Translations under genes and position numbers: made by a program
In this document: positions 13,831 to 23,475 of the stretch, one piece after another
How the letters are laid out: each line of letters begins with the position of its first letter
Position numbering within the stretch: position 1 is the first letter of the stretch
Notes under the pieces: generated by a model
What the model saw: the letters and a program-made list of their open reading frames with translations, nothing else
The model's database searches: none
What the model was told of the DNA's origin: nothing
Source of the DNA: Bacteroidota bacterium
Lineage (GTDB): Bacteria; Bacteroidota; Bacteroidia; AKYH767-A; OLB10
Assembly: GCA_024643795.1 (NCBI GenBank)
Contig: JAHEMF010000017.1
Span: forward strand, 1 to 48,954
Direction: 5' to 3'
DNA length: 48,954 nucleotides

Positions 13831-16389
13831 CTATTCTTTGATAAAAGGTCTTACTGCCATGTCACCAATTCGGATGAAGTACATACCTGGAGTCAGATCT
13901 GAAACATCAAATATGAATTCTCCGCCCGCTGACTTAGCAACGAAAACGGTTTTAATGGTACGTCCGGCGAGATCTAATACCTCAACTTTTGTTTGTGTCA
14001 CAAATTCGCTCGATACTATTATTAATTGATCTCGCGCCGGTATAGGATACAATAAAATAGAGTTTTCATCTTCATAGGAAGATAGCCCAACAAGCGATGT
14101 TTGCAAAGTGTTTAATGTTGTGTTGGTTACAACAGGGGTGTTATAATCAAAATATATATTAGCAGTATTTTCAATCTCTGTTCCGTCAGGCAGTCCCTGA
14201 TATGGTACAATAGAATATTCAATATATCCATGACTACCGGGTTCGTTTGAATTACTGTCAGGAAGATATATCCCTGAAAACTTCCAGGTTGCCACATTAT
14301 CAGTAATGTCAAGATCGTAAACATGACTTGCACCCTCCATTCTAAACGTATTGATATTTAAATCCGGATCGATCTCATCCTGAACTATCACATTGACTGC
14401 GGAGGCTGTTCCCGTATTCTGAAATCGTATTTTATAAAACAACCTTTCATCGTGATGAACTTCGCCATCAGGCCCTTTCCCTTGGGGCAGCACATTTTTA
14501 TCATTAGGATCAAATGACCCAATGACCATATGATCATAGGTGAAAGCATTATTTGAAAGATCATTGTCTGTGTATCCCGCATCTGGCATTATATTGCATG
14601 AAAAATTCAACACCATGCCCAGTGGAACTGTTGATGGTAAATTAAAAACTGCTTCATAGTTTCCGGATTCTGTTCCAGCCATTATTCCTGTATTCCATGT
14701 GATTGTATGGGCGACATTATCAATAACTCCATTAGCGGGAACCGAACTAAGTGGAGTTAAAAGTGAATCGTATTCATAAACCAATGTGCCGCTTATAGAA
14801 TCAATGCCGGTGTTCATAATTTTAAACTTGGCATCATAATCAAATCCGGGCCTTAGTTCAGATGATGAATAATGATGAACTCCCAGATTGCCGGTAACAA
14901 TTGAATAAAATCCAAAATCATTATTAGAGAATGTTCCTCCACTACTGTTTATTACTATACTATCAGGGTAGATCTGGGCAGAATCAAGAGAGTTTGCGAA
15001 TGCCTTTACTGAATATGTTCCGGGAGGAACTTTAAAAGTGTAGCTGCCTGCGGAGTTTGCATGTGTAGTGTAAATTCGACCCAGACTATAATCATATAAC
15101 CTAATGGTTACATACTCGAAATTACGATCAGGTGGAACATTTCTTACACTATCATTATTCAGATCAAGAAATGTACGCCCTGAGATAGTTGTATTTGCTT
15201 GTGCAATACCAAAATTTAAATTAGACAAAGAACCGGTACTCAGTGTGTTAATAGTATATTTCCCATCACTAGGAATGGTTCTGAAAAAGCCTGCCATTCC
15301 TGAAAATGAAATATAAGTAGTAGATTGGGGCACCAGTAACTGGTAAAATCCGGATGAATCCGTTGTTGCGTAATAATCGGTTGATCCTAAATATGGTGAT
15401 AAAACATTTACTTTTTTATTAATTACAGGAGCTTCTCCGGCATCTTTTATGCCATCCTTATCAGCATCAATAAAAACATACCCTGAAACAGTATCAGGTT
15501 GCACACCACATATATCATAAAAAATCGGTTCAACTCTATAAATAGGCACAAAAGAATTAATATCATCTATGTTAAATAACAATACTGCCTGCCCGGGAAC
15601 ATGGGCCACACCTGCTCCTCCGGGAATTTGTACTTGTGCTCCATAATTAAAAAAAACAAGATTTGTGCTTATGCCGGCACCCTCTATTAAATATTGGCCG
15701 CTAATGTAGTTTGGAGTAGAAGCTGGTGTAGATAACATCTGAGGACCACAAATTGGAATTGGATTATTAAGATTACTTATAGACAGGTTGCTAAGTCCGG
15801 TATTGACCTGAACCTTTTGACTGACTTGTCCATTAAATGAAAATGTTCCTGTGTCAAATGTTATCAGGTACTCCCCAGAACTTGCATAGGTATGTTGACC
15901 CCAGGTTCCTTGTGTCACTGTCCCGTCTCCCCAATCAATTGTAATGTTAAAAGTGCTATTGTATCCACCAAAAAATGAACCCATTACTTCAACTGTCAAT
16001 CCATTAACTCCAATATCCATTTGAGCGAATGTTGCATCACTGGTAGATTGAAAAATGTTAGCAATTGTTTTTTCACAGCTATCGCCTGTTATTGTGTTAG
16101 TGCCCCAAACTGTTAAACTAACCAAACTGTAACCCGTTTGAAGCAGCACACCGTTCGGGTTTAATATTGAGTCGGTGGAAGCTACCTGATCATTGATTTT
16201 CCATAACCAATCGTATGCAACCCAGCTAGGATCAAAAGTGGTTGGTCCTGCATTAATATTTATCGCATCCAAATAAAAGCCTTGTTGCAATGCAAACTGA
16301 GGGTGAACACCGCATTGAGAATTGGCACTTTTTTGAATGAACAAACTAAATAGAAGTACCAGACAAAATATGAGTTGATTTTTATTCAT
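13831..16389 (-). CDS. large secreted protein with PKD-like and Cna-B/SdrD-like modules and T9SS domain
   Basis: An 852-residue extracellular protein. A signal peptide (to about residue 24) is followed by a PKD-like module near 115-200 (FNITIDWGDGTVTQGTWG), then SdrD/Cna-B-like modules around 300-395 (GYVFIDADKDGIKDAGEAPV) and 395-490 (GRTFLDLNNDSVRN). A conserved repeat-type domain at about 500-760 contains GSFDPNDKNVLPQG and NIYFDYNTPVVTNTT. The C-terminal 75 residues (LLYPIPARDQL ... GMYFIRIGD) form the type A sorting domain of the type IX secretion system. The protein is probably a surface or adhesive filament. No catalytic motif is seen. The gene converges with the S46 peptidase gene, one base separating their stops. 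Confidence 0.85.
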   Translation of the reverse strand: MNKNQLIFCLVLLFSLFIQKSANSQCGVHPQFALQQGFYLDAININAGPTTFDPSWVAYDWLWKINDQVASTDSILNPNGVLLQTGYSLVSLTVWGTNTITGDSCEKTIANIFQSTSDATFAQMDIGVNGLTVEVMGSFFGGYNSTFNITIDWGDGTVTQGTWGQHTYASSGEYLITFDTGTFSFNGQVSQKVQVNTGLSNLSISNLNNPIPICGPQMLSTPASTPNYISGQYLIEGAGISTNLVFFNYGAQVQIPGGAGVAHVPGQAVLLFNIDDINSFVPIYRVEPIFYDICGVQPDTVSGYVFIDADKDGIKDAGEAPVINKKVNVLSPYLGSTDYYATTDSSGFYQLLVPQSTTYISFSGMAGFFRTIPSDGKYTINTLSTGSLSNLNFGIAQANTTISGRTFLDLNNDSVRNVPPDRNFEYVTIRLYDYSLGRIYTTHANSAGSYTFKVPPGTYSVKAFANSLDSAQIYPDSIVINSSGGTFSNNDFGFYSIVTGNLGVHHYSSSELRPGFDYDAKFKIMNTGIDSISGTLVYEYDSLLTPLSSVPANGVIDNVAHTITWNTGIMAGTESGNYEAVFNLPSTVPLGMVLNFSCNIMPDAGYTDNDLSNNAFTYDHMVIGSFDPNDKNVLPQGKGPDGEVHHDERLFYKIRFQNTGTASAVNVIVQDEIDPDLNINTFRMEGASHVYDLDITDNVATWKFSGIYLPDSNSNEPGSHGYIEYSIVPYQGLPDGTEIENTANIYFDYNTPVVTNTTLNTLQTSLVGLSSYEDENSILLYPIPARDQLIIVSSEFVTQTKVEVLDLAGRTIKTVFVAKSAGGEFIFDVSDLTPGMYFIRIGDMAVRPFIKE

Positions 16390-16502
16390 TTTCTGTATTT
16401 ATTATTCTAAAGTAGATTAATAAGTATTAGAGAGTATCAAAAAAACTCAAATATTGGCGAAAACATAAAATCAAGAGGTTAACTACTTCTGATAAAGGGC
16501 AT

Positions 16503-16528
16503 AAAAAAGGGTGGAACTTCCACCCTTT
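16503..16528 (-). terminator. rho-independent terminator (minus strand)
   Basis: AAAGGGTGG and CCACCCTTT arms around AACTT, with six A on the plus strand at 16503-16508 (a T run on minus). It lies four bases after the stop of the 359-residue T9SS protein gene. Confidence 0.88.
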
Positions 16529-16532
16529 CGTT

Positions 16533-17612
16533 TTATTGTATCACAAACCGATTTCGCACAGGCGGTATCGATGGCCCGGAAAGCTCATAGAAGTATATTC
16601 CCCTTGCAAAAGCCGAGCTGTTCATAAGATATGTGGAAATACCTTTTATGCTTTCCTGACGTACAACCTTTCCGTCAACATCGCATATTCTCAGTTGTTC
16701 AGCACCTTCGAAATCTACCTGTATGGTAATAATTTCTCCATAAGAAGGGTTAGGGAATAGTGAAACCTGCTCCTGCAATTCATTGTTTTCAGGCAAGCCA
16801 ACCAATCCCGGCTGATAATACCTTGCTCCTATAGAGTTGCCTGGAGTAGCCGGGTCTTCATCTATCTCCATAACAATGGCGTTAGGTCCTTTTTTTACAA
16901 AATAATGAGTTATAGAGGTGTCAGCAGGGCCGTTGGAATTAAAGAAAGTATAGTTGCCCGTGCCGGCTGCATCTAAAAATGTACTATCAATTGTGTAAGT
17001 GAAATCTCTAATTCGCAATACGCTGGCATTAACAGCTATAGGAGTGTTTATGGTACCATATGCATTACAAGTGAAATTTTGAATAAAATAAAGCTTTATT
17101 AGTACGCCAGGGTTTGGTAACTGAGCTGGTTGTTCAACTGTAAAAAGTGCATTATGATTGCGGGTGCCGTTATATGTGAACGGTGCCGGAAGGATCAGTT
17201 GATCAGGGTTAAGATCAAGCACTGTGACCGGCTGACCTCCACTTGCATCATAACCTCCATCAAGAAATATCCCGTTGCTGGCCGATCTTAAATATGTTGC
17301 TGCATTATTAGAAACATCCCACAATGCCATGGTTGCATTAGGAAAATTACTGGCCCATGCCAAAGGTGTTGAAGAAGGTAAAATGAACCCCAGCACCGTT
17401 GTATCATCAACAATGAATGCACTTGAATAATTCCAGTTTTGTGAAGCTCCTGCTCCGGGAATTGTATGCACGCCAGTTCTGCTGTCTGATAATTCAGCCC
17501 AGATTTCACCCGGCACCGGGTAGTCGCTTTGATTAAATGTTATCTGCGCATAGGTGCTTCCGGAAACAAACAGGAACAGAATAAGAAGTCCATGAGTAAT
17601 TTTTGTTTTCAT
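16533..17612 (-). CDS. secreted protein with T9SS C-terminal sorting domain
   Basis: A 359-residue extracellular protein. The signal peptide (MKTKITHGLLILFLFVSGSTYAQ) is followed by a beta-rich region of about 250 residues that I do not recognise. It has repeated short hydrophobic strands and few charges, as in Bacteroidota surface proteins. The last 75 residues (VSLFPNPSYGEIITIQVDF ... ARGIYFYEL) match the type A sorting domain that sends cargo through the type IX secretion system. A private terminator separates it from the larger T9SS cargo gene downstream on the same strand. No enzyme motif is visible; a structural or adhesive role is possible. Confidence 0.82.
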   Translation of the reverse strand: MKTKITHGLLILFLFVSGSTYAQITFNQSDYPVPGEIWAELSDSRTGVHTIPGAGASQNWNYSSAFIVDDTTVLGFILPSSTPLAWASNFPNATMALWDVSNNAATYLRSASNGIFLDGGYDASGGQPVTVLDLNPDQLILPAPFTYNGTRNHNALFTVEQPAQLPNPGVLIKLYFIQNFTCNAYGTINTPIAVNASVLRIRDFTYTIDSTFLDAAGTGNYTFFNSNGPADTSITHYFVKKGPNAIVMEIDEDPATPGNSIGARYYQPGLVGLPENNELQEQVSLFPNPSYGEIITIQVDFEGAEQLRICDVDGKVVRQESIKGISTYLMNSSAFARGIYFYELSGPSIPPVRNRFVIQ

Positions 17613-17677
17613 TTGAGTTGGTTTTTATTGATTGTAAAGTTATACCCATTTCCATCAATTTGCATCCTTTTTCCGAG

Positions 17678-18076
17678 TTAATCCAGAAACCTTTTCAACT
17701 CTTCAGCTTTAGGTATCCGGCAATCCATTCTCCGGCCAAATAATCGCTCACGCCTTGCGGCAATAAAGTCGTACACAGGATCCGCTACAAACTTGGGTAT
17801 CAGCAATATAAAAGATCCAATATTCCAGGGAAACTGCAGTTTCAAGCTTACTCTGCCTACAGCACGACTTTTAAAATAGAGCTTTTCTCCTTCCTTATAT
17901 ACGATAGAGTCAGGTAATGCAGCATTCCAATGAGAAATAACTGATTTAAAGCTTTTTCCCTGAATTGTAGACAGGTGCAAACCTCCACTTTTATCATACT
18001 TCAGAATAATATCTGCAAACCGATTGCAAAGTATGCAATAGCCATCAAAAAATACTATAGAATCCAACGCATGCAT
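17678..18076 (-). CDS. DCC family thiol-disulfide oxidoreductase (DUF393)
   Basis: A 132-residue protein with the defining DxxCxxC motif, D11-G-Y-C14-I-L-C17, in VFFDGYCILCNRF at the extreme N-terminus. This places the redox cysteines on a thioredoxin-like fold. A central hydrophobic segment and the basic RRERLFGRRMDCRIP tail are usual for the family. Specific substrates are not established for this group. Its ATG directly abuts the stop codon of the thioesterase gene upstream, with no base between, so the two form one translational unit. Confidence 0.88.
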   Translation of the reverse strand: MHALDSIVFFDGYCILCNRFADIILKYDKSGGLHLSTIQGKSFKSVISHWNAALPDSIVYKEGEKLYFKSRAVGRVSLKLQFPWNIGSFILLIPKFVADPVYDFIAARRERLFGRRMDCRIPKAEELKRFLD

Positions 18077-18517
18077 TTATTTACTTTTTACTTCAAGCAC
18101 AGCCATTGTAAGCCTGCTCAAGCAAATAATATGACCATCATCGTCTTTTATCTCAATTGTCCACACCTGAATTTTTCTACCCAATCTAACAGGTACTGCT
18201 TTAGCATAAACAAATCCATGGCTTACGCTCTTAAGGTGATTAGCATTTACTTCTATTCCAACACAGTGGTACTTTGCTTGGTCAACTGTTAGGTATGAGC
18301 CTATGCTTCCAAGTGATTCTGCCAACGCAACAGAAGCTCCACCGTGTAAAATCCCCATAGGTTGAACTGTTCTGTGATCAACAGGCATTCTTGCAAGCAT
18401 GTAATCATCTCCAATCTCTAACATCTCGATGCCAAGGTGTTCAAGCATGTTTTTACGGATAAGGTGTTGAACACTTGAAATACTTTGATGACTAAACCAT
18501 ATTGATTTTTCGCTCAT
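18077..18517 (-). CDS. hotdog-fold acyl-CoA thioesterase (YdiI/PaaI-like)
   Basis: A 146-residue cytoplasmic thioesterase. The hotdog signature HGGASVALAESLGS places H58-G59-G60 and the likely catalytic E67 as in E. coli YdiI/EntH-type enzymes, and the flanking PVDHRTVQPMGILHGG and NANHLKS blocks also fit. YdiI cleaves 1,4-dihydroxy-2-naphthoyl-CoA in menaquinone synthesis, which would suit an organism using quinol:cytochrome c reductase, but no other menaquinone genes are nearby, so substrate is open. It lies between the barrel gene at 18533 and the DCC gene, all in the same direction; the gap to 18533 is 15 bases. Confidence 0.85.
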   Translation of the reverse strand: MSEKSIWFSHQSISSVQHLIRKNMLEHLGIEMLEIGDDYMLARMPVDHRTVQPMGILHGGASVALAESLGSIGSYLTVDQAKYHCVGIEVNANHLKSVSHGFVYAKAVPVRLGRKIQVWTIEIKDDDGHIICLSRLTMAVLEVKSK

Positions 18518-18532
18518 TTGATTAATTTTTAA

Positions 18533-19228
18533 TCATTCGTTTGTGGCGTCTGCACCTATTCCGTTTGGAAAGAAGGATTTATAGATCTCGCCAAAAAATA
18601 TTCTCACACGCAAAGCAAAAACTGGTCCGTTCAAGTTTTGTTGCAAACTATCATTGTCCACCAACATAACCCTAAATCCTACCCCTCCGCTTATTCCAAA
18701 CCATTTTACAATTCTGTATGTCGCCATTCCTGTAGCGCTAAACATTACCACACCTTCCTTGTCCAATTTCTTCTTTTCATTCAAATCGCCTATTCTTTCA
18801 TAATAGGAAAAGTATGAAGTTCCTATCCCCAGTTGTGCCGGAACACTGAACTGCCACATACCCTTGTCACGAATCATATATTCGCCATATATGATTCCCA
18901 TCCTGAGTGTGAATTTTGCATTAAGTGTTGAATCGGCTCCCAGCATTGTTGTGATGGTCTTTTTTTCAACGATATCTGTATTGAGCCATCCATAGCCTAA
19001 GCCCAGTTTTAGTTTTTTATTAAACTCCAGCCCCGCTTTAATGCCGGTGGTTGAAGCTAACTTACCTTCTACAAATGAAAAGTTCCGGTCATATATAAAA
19101 AATAGGCTTGGTTTCTTGTCAAAGCTAACCAGCGGCTCATCCCCGGTTGCTTCCGGTGTAGATGCAACCATGAGAACCGGATGGAATAAAAATATTACCA
19201 AGCAGAGAAGCTTTGCCTTGAATATCAT
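18533..19228 (-). CDS. exported beta-rich protein, probable outer-membrane barrel
   Basis: A 231-residue protein with a signal peptide (MIFKAKLLCLVIFLFHPVLM) followed by alternating strands (SVPAQLGIGTSYFSYYERIG, GISGGVGFRVMLVDN, LRVRIFFGEIY), suggesting a small barrel in the outer membrane. No family signature is recognised. It is the first gene of the 19228-to-17678 unit, 15 bases before the thioesterase. It stands just downstream of the terminator that ends the ACIII/oxidase operon, so it probably has its own promoter, although no exact -7 element is visible. Confidence 0.6.
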   Translation of the reverse strand: MIFKAKLLCLVIFLFHPVLMVASTPEATGDEPLVSFDKKPSLFFIYDRNFSFVEGKLASTTGIKAGLEFNKKLKLGLGYGWLNTDIVEKKTITTMLGADSTLNAKFTLRMGIIYGEYMIRDKGMWQFSVPAQLGIGTSYFSYYERIGDLNEKKKLDKEGVVMFSATGMATYRIVKWFGISGGVGFRVMLVDNDSLQQNLNGPVFALRVRIFFGEIYKSFFPNGIGADATNE

Positions 19229-19274
19229 TTCATTAAAACGATGGTCGGGAATATTATATTTCTCAAAATTCGCT

Positions 19275-19304
19275 AAAAAAAATACCCCGCGGTGGCGGGG
19301 TATT
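19275..19304 (-). terminator. rho-independent terminator of the ACIII/oxidase operon
   Basis: Perfect 10-bp arms (19281-19290 with 19295-19304) around a GGTG loop; eight A at 19275-19282 give a T run on the minus strand. It lies 24 bases after the coxA stop and ends the eight-gene operon. Confidence 0.93.
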
Positions 19305-19327
19305 TGATATTTATTAACGAAGGCTTT

Positions 19328-21157
19328 TTAATGATCTCCTGGTCTGTTTGATTCAGGAGTCTCTGAAGCAGGTACCGTTTGAGGAATAAAATCCTCTTTG
19401 GCTCCAGGCTTACTATAATCATAGGGCCAACGATGTACCTCAGGAATTTCACCAGGCCAGTTGCCGTGTAAATGTTCAACCGGTGCTGTCCATTCGAGGG
19501 TATTCGACCTCCATGGATTCTGAGGAGCTTTAGGGCCTTTGAACATGCTATAGAAGAAGTTGAAGGCAAAAATTAACTGCGCCACACCTGCAAGCAGGGC
19601 AAATACGGTTATAAGTTCATTGATGTTTATCAAGCCATCCCAACCCTCATATGCGGTATTAGTATAATATCTTCTTGGTACACCTGCTAACCCTATGAAA
19701 TGCATGGGGAAGAATACCGCATAAACACAAATTAATGTTGTCCAGAAATGAAAATAACCTAAGGTCTTATTCATCATTCTTCCGAACATTCTGGGGAACC
19801 AGTGGTAAACTCCTGCAAACATTCCAAAGAATGCCGAGCTTCCCATTACAATATGGAAGTGCGCAACTACGAAATAGGTGTCGTGCAAATTAATATCCAG
19901 TGCTGAGTCTCCCAATATGATACCTGTTAGTCCACCTGTGATAAAGAAAGAAACCAACCCGATTGCAAACATCATAGCAGGCGACAGAATAATATTTGCC
20001 TTCCAGACTGTAGCGATATAGTTGAAAACTTTAACAGCTGACGGAATTGCAACCAGCAGTGTAGTAAATACGAATACAGACCCAAGGAATGGATTCATCC
20101 CTGTCACAAACATGTGGTGACCCCAAACAATGAACGATAGGAAAGCGATCACAAGCATGGAGCCGATCATGGCTTTATAACCAAAAATTGGCTTTCTGGA
20201 CATGGTTGAGATGATCTCCGATGACAACCCGAGTGCGGGTAATAATACGATATATACTTCAGGGTGACCCAGGAACCAGAATAAGTGCTGGAACAGGATC
20301 GGACTTCCGCCAACCTGATCAAGTGGTACGCCACCAATAAAGATGTCAGACAAATAAAAGCTTGTACCCATGCTGCGGTCAAACACAAGAAGAAGTGCAG
20401 CAGCAACTAATACGGGAAACGAAAGCACTCCAAGGATTGCGGTGATCATAAATGCCCAAACTGTTAAAGGCAATCTTGTCATAGACATTCCTTTTGTGCG
20501 CAAATTGATTACGGTTGCTATATAGTTAATACCTCCAAGCAATGCTGAAACTATGAACAGCACCATTGAAACCAGCCACATGGTCATACCTAAACCGGAT
20601 CCGGGAATGGCTTGCGGTAAAGCGCTGAGTGGCGGATAAATAGTCCATCCTCCTGAGGCAGGTCCTGCTTCAATAAAAATAGAAGCGAACATCACTATTG
20701 AAGAAGCAAAGAAGAACCAGAAAGAAAGCATATTCAGGAACCCTGATGCCATATCACGTGCTCCTACCTGAAGGGGAATAAGCAAGTTGGAAAATGTACC
20801 AGACAGCCCACCCGTCAATACAAAGAACACCATGATGGTTCCATGTATGGTAACCAAAGCAAGGTAAAATCCTGAATCCAACACTCCGCCTTTACCCCAT
20901 TTTCCAATGATACTTTCAAGGAATGGGAACGGGTGATTAGGCCATGATAACTGTAGCCTAAAGATCATTGACATCCCCATTGCCAGGAATGCCATGAAGA
21001 TGGCTGTTATCAAAAACTGTTTGGATATCATCTTATGATCGGTACTGAACACATATTTGGTCCAGAACGACTGATGATGGTCATGATGGTCATCATGTCC
21101 GTGGCCATGGTCATGTGACACAGCTGGTGCGGCATGAATATTTTCCTTGATTTCCAT
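19328..21157 (-). CDS. coxA: cytochrome c oxidase subunit I, A1-type haem-copper oxidase
   Basis: A 609-residue, 12-helix catalytic subunit that reduces oxygen to water and pumps protons. The ligands are all visible: H105 and H435 for haem a, H433 for haem a3, and H298 with H347-H348 for CuB. The cross-linking Y302 lies in HPEVY. D135 (D-pathway entry), E300 in HPEVY and K376 (K-pathway, IPSAVKVF) define an A1-type proton-pumping enzyme. H425-D426 match the Mg/Mn site. Residues 15-28 hold eight histidines (HDHGHGHDDHHDHH), probably flexible and possibly copper-binding. It is the last gene of the operon, 27 bases after coxB, and is followed by a strong terminator. Confidence 0.97.
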   Translation of the reverse strand: MEIKENIHAAPAVSHDHGHGHDDHHDHHQSFWTKYVFSTDHKMISKQFLITAIFMAFLAMGMSMIFRLQLSWPNHPFPFLESIIGKWGKGGVLDSGFYLALVTIHGTIMVFFVLTGGLSGTFSNLLIPLQVGARDMASGFLNMLSFWFFFASSIVMFASIFIEAGPASGGWTIYPPLSALPQAIPGSGLGMTMWLVSMVLFIVSALLGGINYIATVINLRTKGMSMTRLPLTVWAFMITAILGVLSFPVLVAAALLLVFDRSMGTSFYLSDIFIGGVPLDQVGGSPILFQHLFWFLGHPEVYIVLLPALGLSSEIISTMSRKPIFGYKAMIGSMLVIAFLSFIVWGHHMFVTGMNPFLGSVFVFTTLLVAIPSAVKVFNYIATVWKANIILSPAMMFAIGLVSFFITGGLTGIILGDSALDINLHDTYFVVAHFHIVMGSSAFFGMFAGVYHWFPRMFGRMMNKTLGYFHFWTTLICVYAVFFPMHFIGLAGVPRRYYTNTAYEGWDGLININELITVFALLAGVAQLIFAFNFFYSMFKGPKAPQNPWRSNTLEWTAPVEHLHGNWPGEIPEVHRWPYDYSKPGAKEDFIPQTVPASETPESNRPGDH

Positions 21158-21184
21158 ATTACAACTTTAGATCAGGATTCGCAT

Positions 21185-22231
21185 TTAAACAGCAGCATTA
21201 GCTGCTTCATTATTATCTACTGTATTATCTATCTGATTGTTTTGTGCAGGCACAACTTCAGGTGCCGGAACTACAGGTCTCTCACCTTTGAGCCAACTGT
21301 CAAATTCAGCCTGTTCAACAACCACTACTTTCATTTTCATTGTATAGTGAGCTACTCCACAAATTTTATTGCACACCAGCACATAATCGAATTTTTCATT
21401 TCCGGTAATCTCTCTCATTTGGGCTGTTGTGATAGTTGGCTCCATATAGAATCGTGTGGTCATACCGGGAACACAGTTCATTTGAGCACGGAAATGCGGG
21501 AAGTATGCAGAGTGCAAAACATCTCTGGAGTCAAATTCAAATAAGATAGGTTGACCAACCGGAATATACATTTCATTTGCCTTGGTCATAATATCATCCG
21601 CTGCAGCGGGATCTGAAACATCAACTCCCAATGGGTTGTCGTCTGCAATTAATCGGAAGTTTGATTTTCCCAGCATGTTATCAGCACCTGCATATCGTGT
21701 GATCCAGTTGAACTGATATCCATAAACCTGAACCACCATTCCGTCGCCTTTATTGACATCATTAGTGATGCGGTTCCATGAACTCAATCCTGTGATGATC
21801 AATGCAGAAAGTACAATTGTAGGAATGATGGTCCACAACATTTCCAGCTTCATGTTCTCAGGATAGAAATATGCTCTCCTTGAAGCACTATGACGATATT
21901 TATAAACGAACCAGAATAATGCGATTTGAGTAATAAAAAATACAATGCCAATGACAGCAAAATTTATATTCAGCAGGAAGTCTGTTTCTTTACCATGCTT
22001 AGATGCTGCCTCAGGGAGCATGAAAGGCTGATACTTCAAAGTCATGTATATCATCAGACCTAGGCCTGCGATCATGAAGGTCATCATTCCAATTCCGTTC
22101 CATTTATCATGTCGGGCCTGTGTTTCATCTTTGTCTTCACCGGAAAGCGAAGATGCAAGTTGAACTACGTTCAATAACCTTGCGGTTACTAAAACACCCA
22201 GGAGAACGGCTATTATCAACAACAAATTCAT
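21185..22231 (-). CDS. coxB: cytochrome c oxidase subunit II (CuA)
   Basis: A 348-residue subunit that accepts electrons at its periplasmic CuA centre. The ligands are complete: H240 and the motif C287-NKI-C291-GVA-H295-YT-M298. The residue equivalent to the canonical backbone-carbonyl glutamate is K289, which should be tolerated. There is no C-terminal cytochrome c domain, so this is not a caa3-type subunit; the tail is Ala/Asn/Pro-rich and disordered. The N-terminus has about four hydrophobic segments (1-20, 47-63, 88-110, 131-150), more than the usual two. Electrons therefore probably arrive directly from ACIII or via a soluble or lipid-anchored cytochrome. Confidence 0.95.
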   Translation of the reverse strand: MNLLLIIAVLLGVLVTARLLNVVQLASSLSGEDKDETQARHDKWNGIGMMTFMIAGLGLMIYMTLKYQPFMLPEAASKHGKETDFLLNINFAVIGIVFFITQIALFWFVYKYRHSASRRAYFYPENMKLEMLWTIIPTIVLSALIITGLSSWNRITNDVNKGDGMVVQVYGYQFNWITRYAGADNMLGKSNFRLIADDNPLGVDVSDPAAADDIMTKANEMYIPVGQPILFEFDSRDVLHSAYFPHFRAQMNCVPGMTTRFYMEPTITTAQMREITGNEKFDYVLVCNKICGVAHYTMKMKVVVVEQAEFDSWLKGERPVVPAPEVVPAQNNQIDNTVDNNEAANAAV

Positions 22232-22267
22232 TTTAAGTCTTTATTAAGTATTAAACTTCTTCAAGTA

Positions 22268-23461
22268 TTATATAGAATGGTGTAAACTCTCCTGCAACAT
22301 TGGATGGTTTTCACGCAGTAAAGGAGCTTTTGCAAGTGCATTCAGCATTACAAACATGAACAAACCTGCAAACCCGAGGGCAGTACCAATTTCCATCCAG
22401 CCAATGTGCCAGTGCTCACCAACTACACCGGGAGTGATCATTAGAAAGGTGTCAATCCAGTGACCTATTATCAATATTACTCCAACTATAAGCAGTGTAT
22501 TTGTCTTTCTTTTAGCATCTCTTGTCATCAACACAATGAATGGAGTGATGAAGTTTATAAAGAAGTTGGTCCAGAATAGTACACGATAGTGATCGAAGCG
22601 TAACATGAAATATGTAACCTCTTCAGGAATATTCGCATACCATATTAACATGAATTGTGCAAACCATAAATAAGTCCAGAAAACACTGAATGCAAACATG
22701 AACTTACCTATATCGTGCAAGTGGTGTTCAGTAACCCATGGCATTAATCCTTTTTTTACAAGGTAAGCTGTGGTTATTCCGATTACTGATAAACCACTGA
22801 TGAACAATCCTGCAAATGTATACCACCCAAAAAGTGTAGAGTACCAGTGTGTATCTATAGACATTACAAAATCCCAGGCTGAAGTTGAAGAAGTGATAGC
22901 AAACAATACAAGAAATGCTGCTGAAATGCGTTTAGCTTTTTTATAAAATGCCTGGCCTCCTTCTTTATCTTCTCTCAGAGAAAGTTTTCTGAGGGTTAAT
23001 GTAAACCCGATCCAAACCGCAAAGTATACCAGCATTCTGGTCACGAAGAAAGGCAGGTTAAGATACGCTGATTTGCCATCGATGATTTTATCGTATTCAG
23101 GAGAAGCCGGATCATATAGATCATGGTGAAGCCAGTGGTATAAATAATGCCCGCCATTGTTACCAGCAATAAGATTACCAAAAAATACGATCAACATCAA
23201 AACGGCGGCATATGGTAAAAATGCGCCCATTGCTTCTGGGATTCTCTTTACAGATACAGACCACCCAGCCTCGGCAGCATATTGCAGAGCAAGAAAAAAT
23301 GTTCCGCACAGTGCTATCACCATGAAGTAAAAAGTATTGTGCAGCAAATTAGACCATGCCTGATGACTATGGGTCATGAAACTGGCTGCTATAGATATGA
23401 GCCCTATCCCGATCAGGATAAAACTGATCATTCTGGCTCTGTTTGATAATACGTAATTCAT
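22268..23461 (-). CDS. actF: alternative complex III subunit ActF
   Basis: A 397-residue polytopic membrane subunit of the quinol:cytochrome c oxidoreductase ACIII, of the PsrC/NrfD-like type with about ten helices. Recognisable blocks are the Trp/His-rich DFVMSIDTHWYSTLFGWYTF segment and FWTYLWFAQFMLIWYANIPE, which occur in ActF. In the complex it pairs with ActC; its quinone-site role is less certain than that of ActC. It sits between actE (14 bases) and coxB (36 bases), in the standard act gene order. It has no cofactor motif of its own. Confidence 0.92.
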   Translation of the reverse strand: MNYVLSNRARMISFILIGIGLISIAASFMTHSHQAWSNLLHNTFYFMVIALCGTFFLALQYAAEAGWSVSVKRIPEAMGAFLPYAAVLMLIVFFGNLIAGNNGGHYLYHWLHHDLYDPASPEYDKIIDGKSAYLNLPFFVTRMLVYFAVWIGFTLTLRKLSLREDKEGGQAFYKKAKRISAAFLVLFAITSSTSAWDFVMSIDTHWYSTLFGWYTFAGLFISGLSVIGITTAYLVKKGLMPWVTEHHLHDIGKFMFAFSVFWTYLWFAQFMLIWYANIPEEVTYFMLRFDHYRVLFWTNFFINFITPFIVLMTRDAKRKTNTLLIVGVILIIGHWIDTFLMITPGVVGEHWHIGWMEIGTALGFAGLFMFVMLNALAKAPLLRENHPMLQESLHHSI

Positions 23462-23475
23462 AACTCTTCCTTTTA

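Noticed and set aside
13831-17612. The two T9SS cargo genes as a recent duplication
   Set aside because: They share only the C-terminal sorting-domain pattern; lengths and upstream regions are unrelated by eye.
21134-21544. 136-codon plus-strand reading frame
   Set aside because: Antisense to coxB, covering the CuA motif region; not a separate gene.
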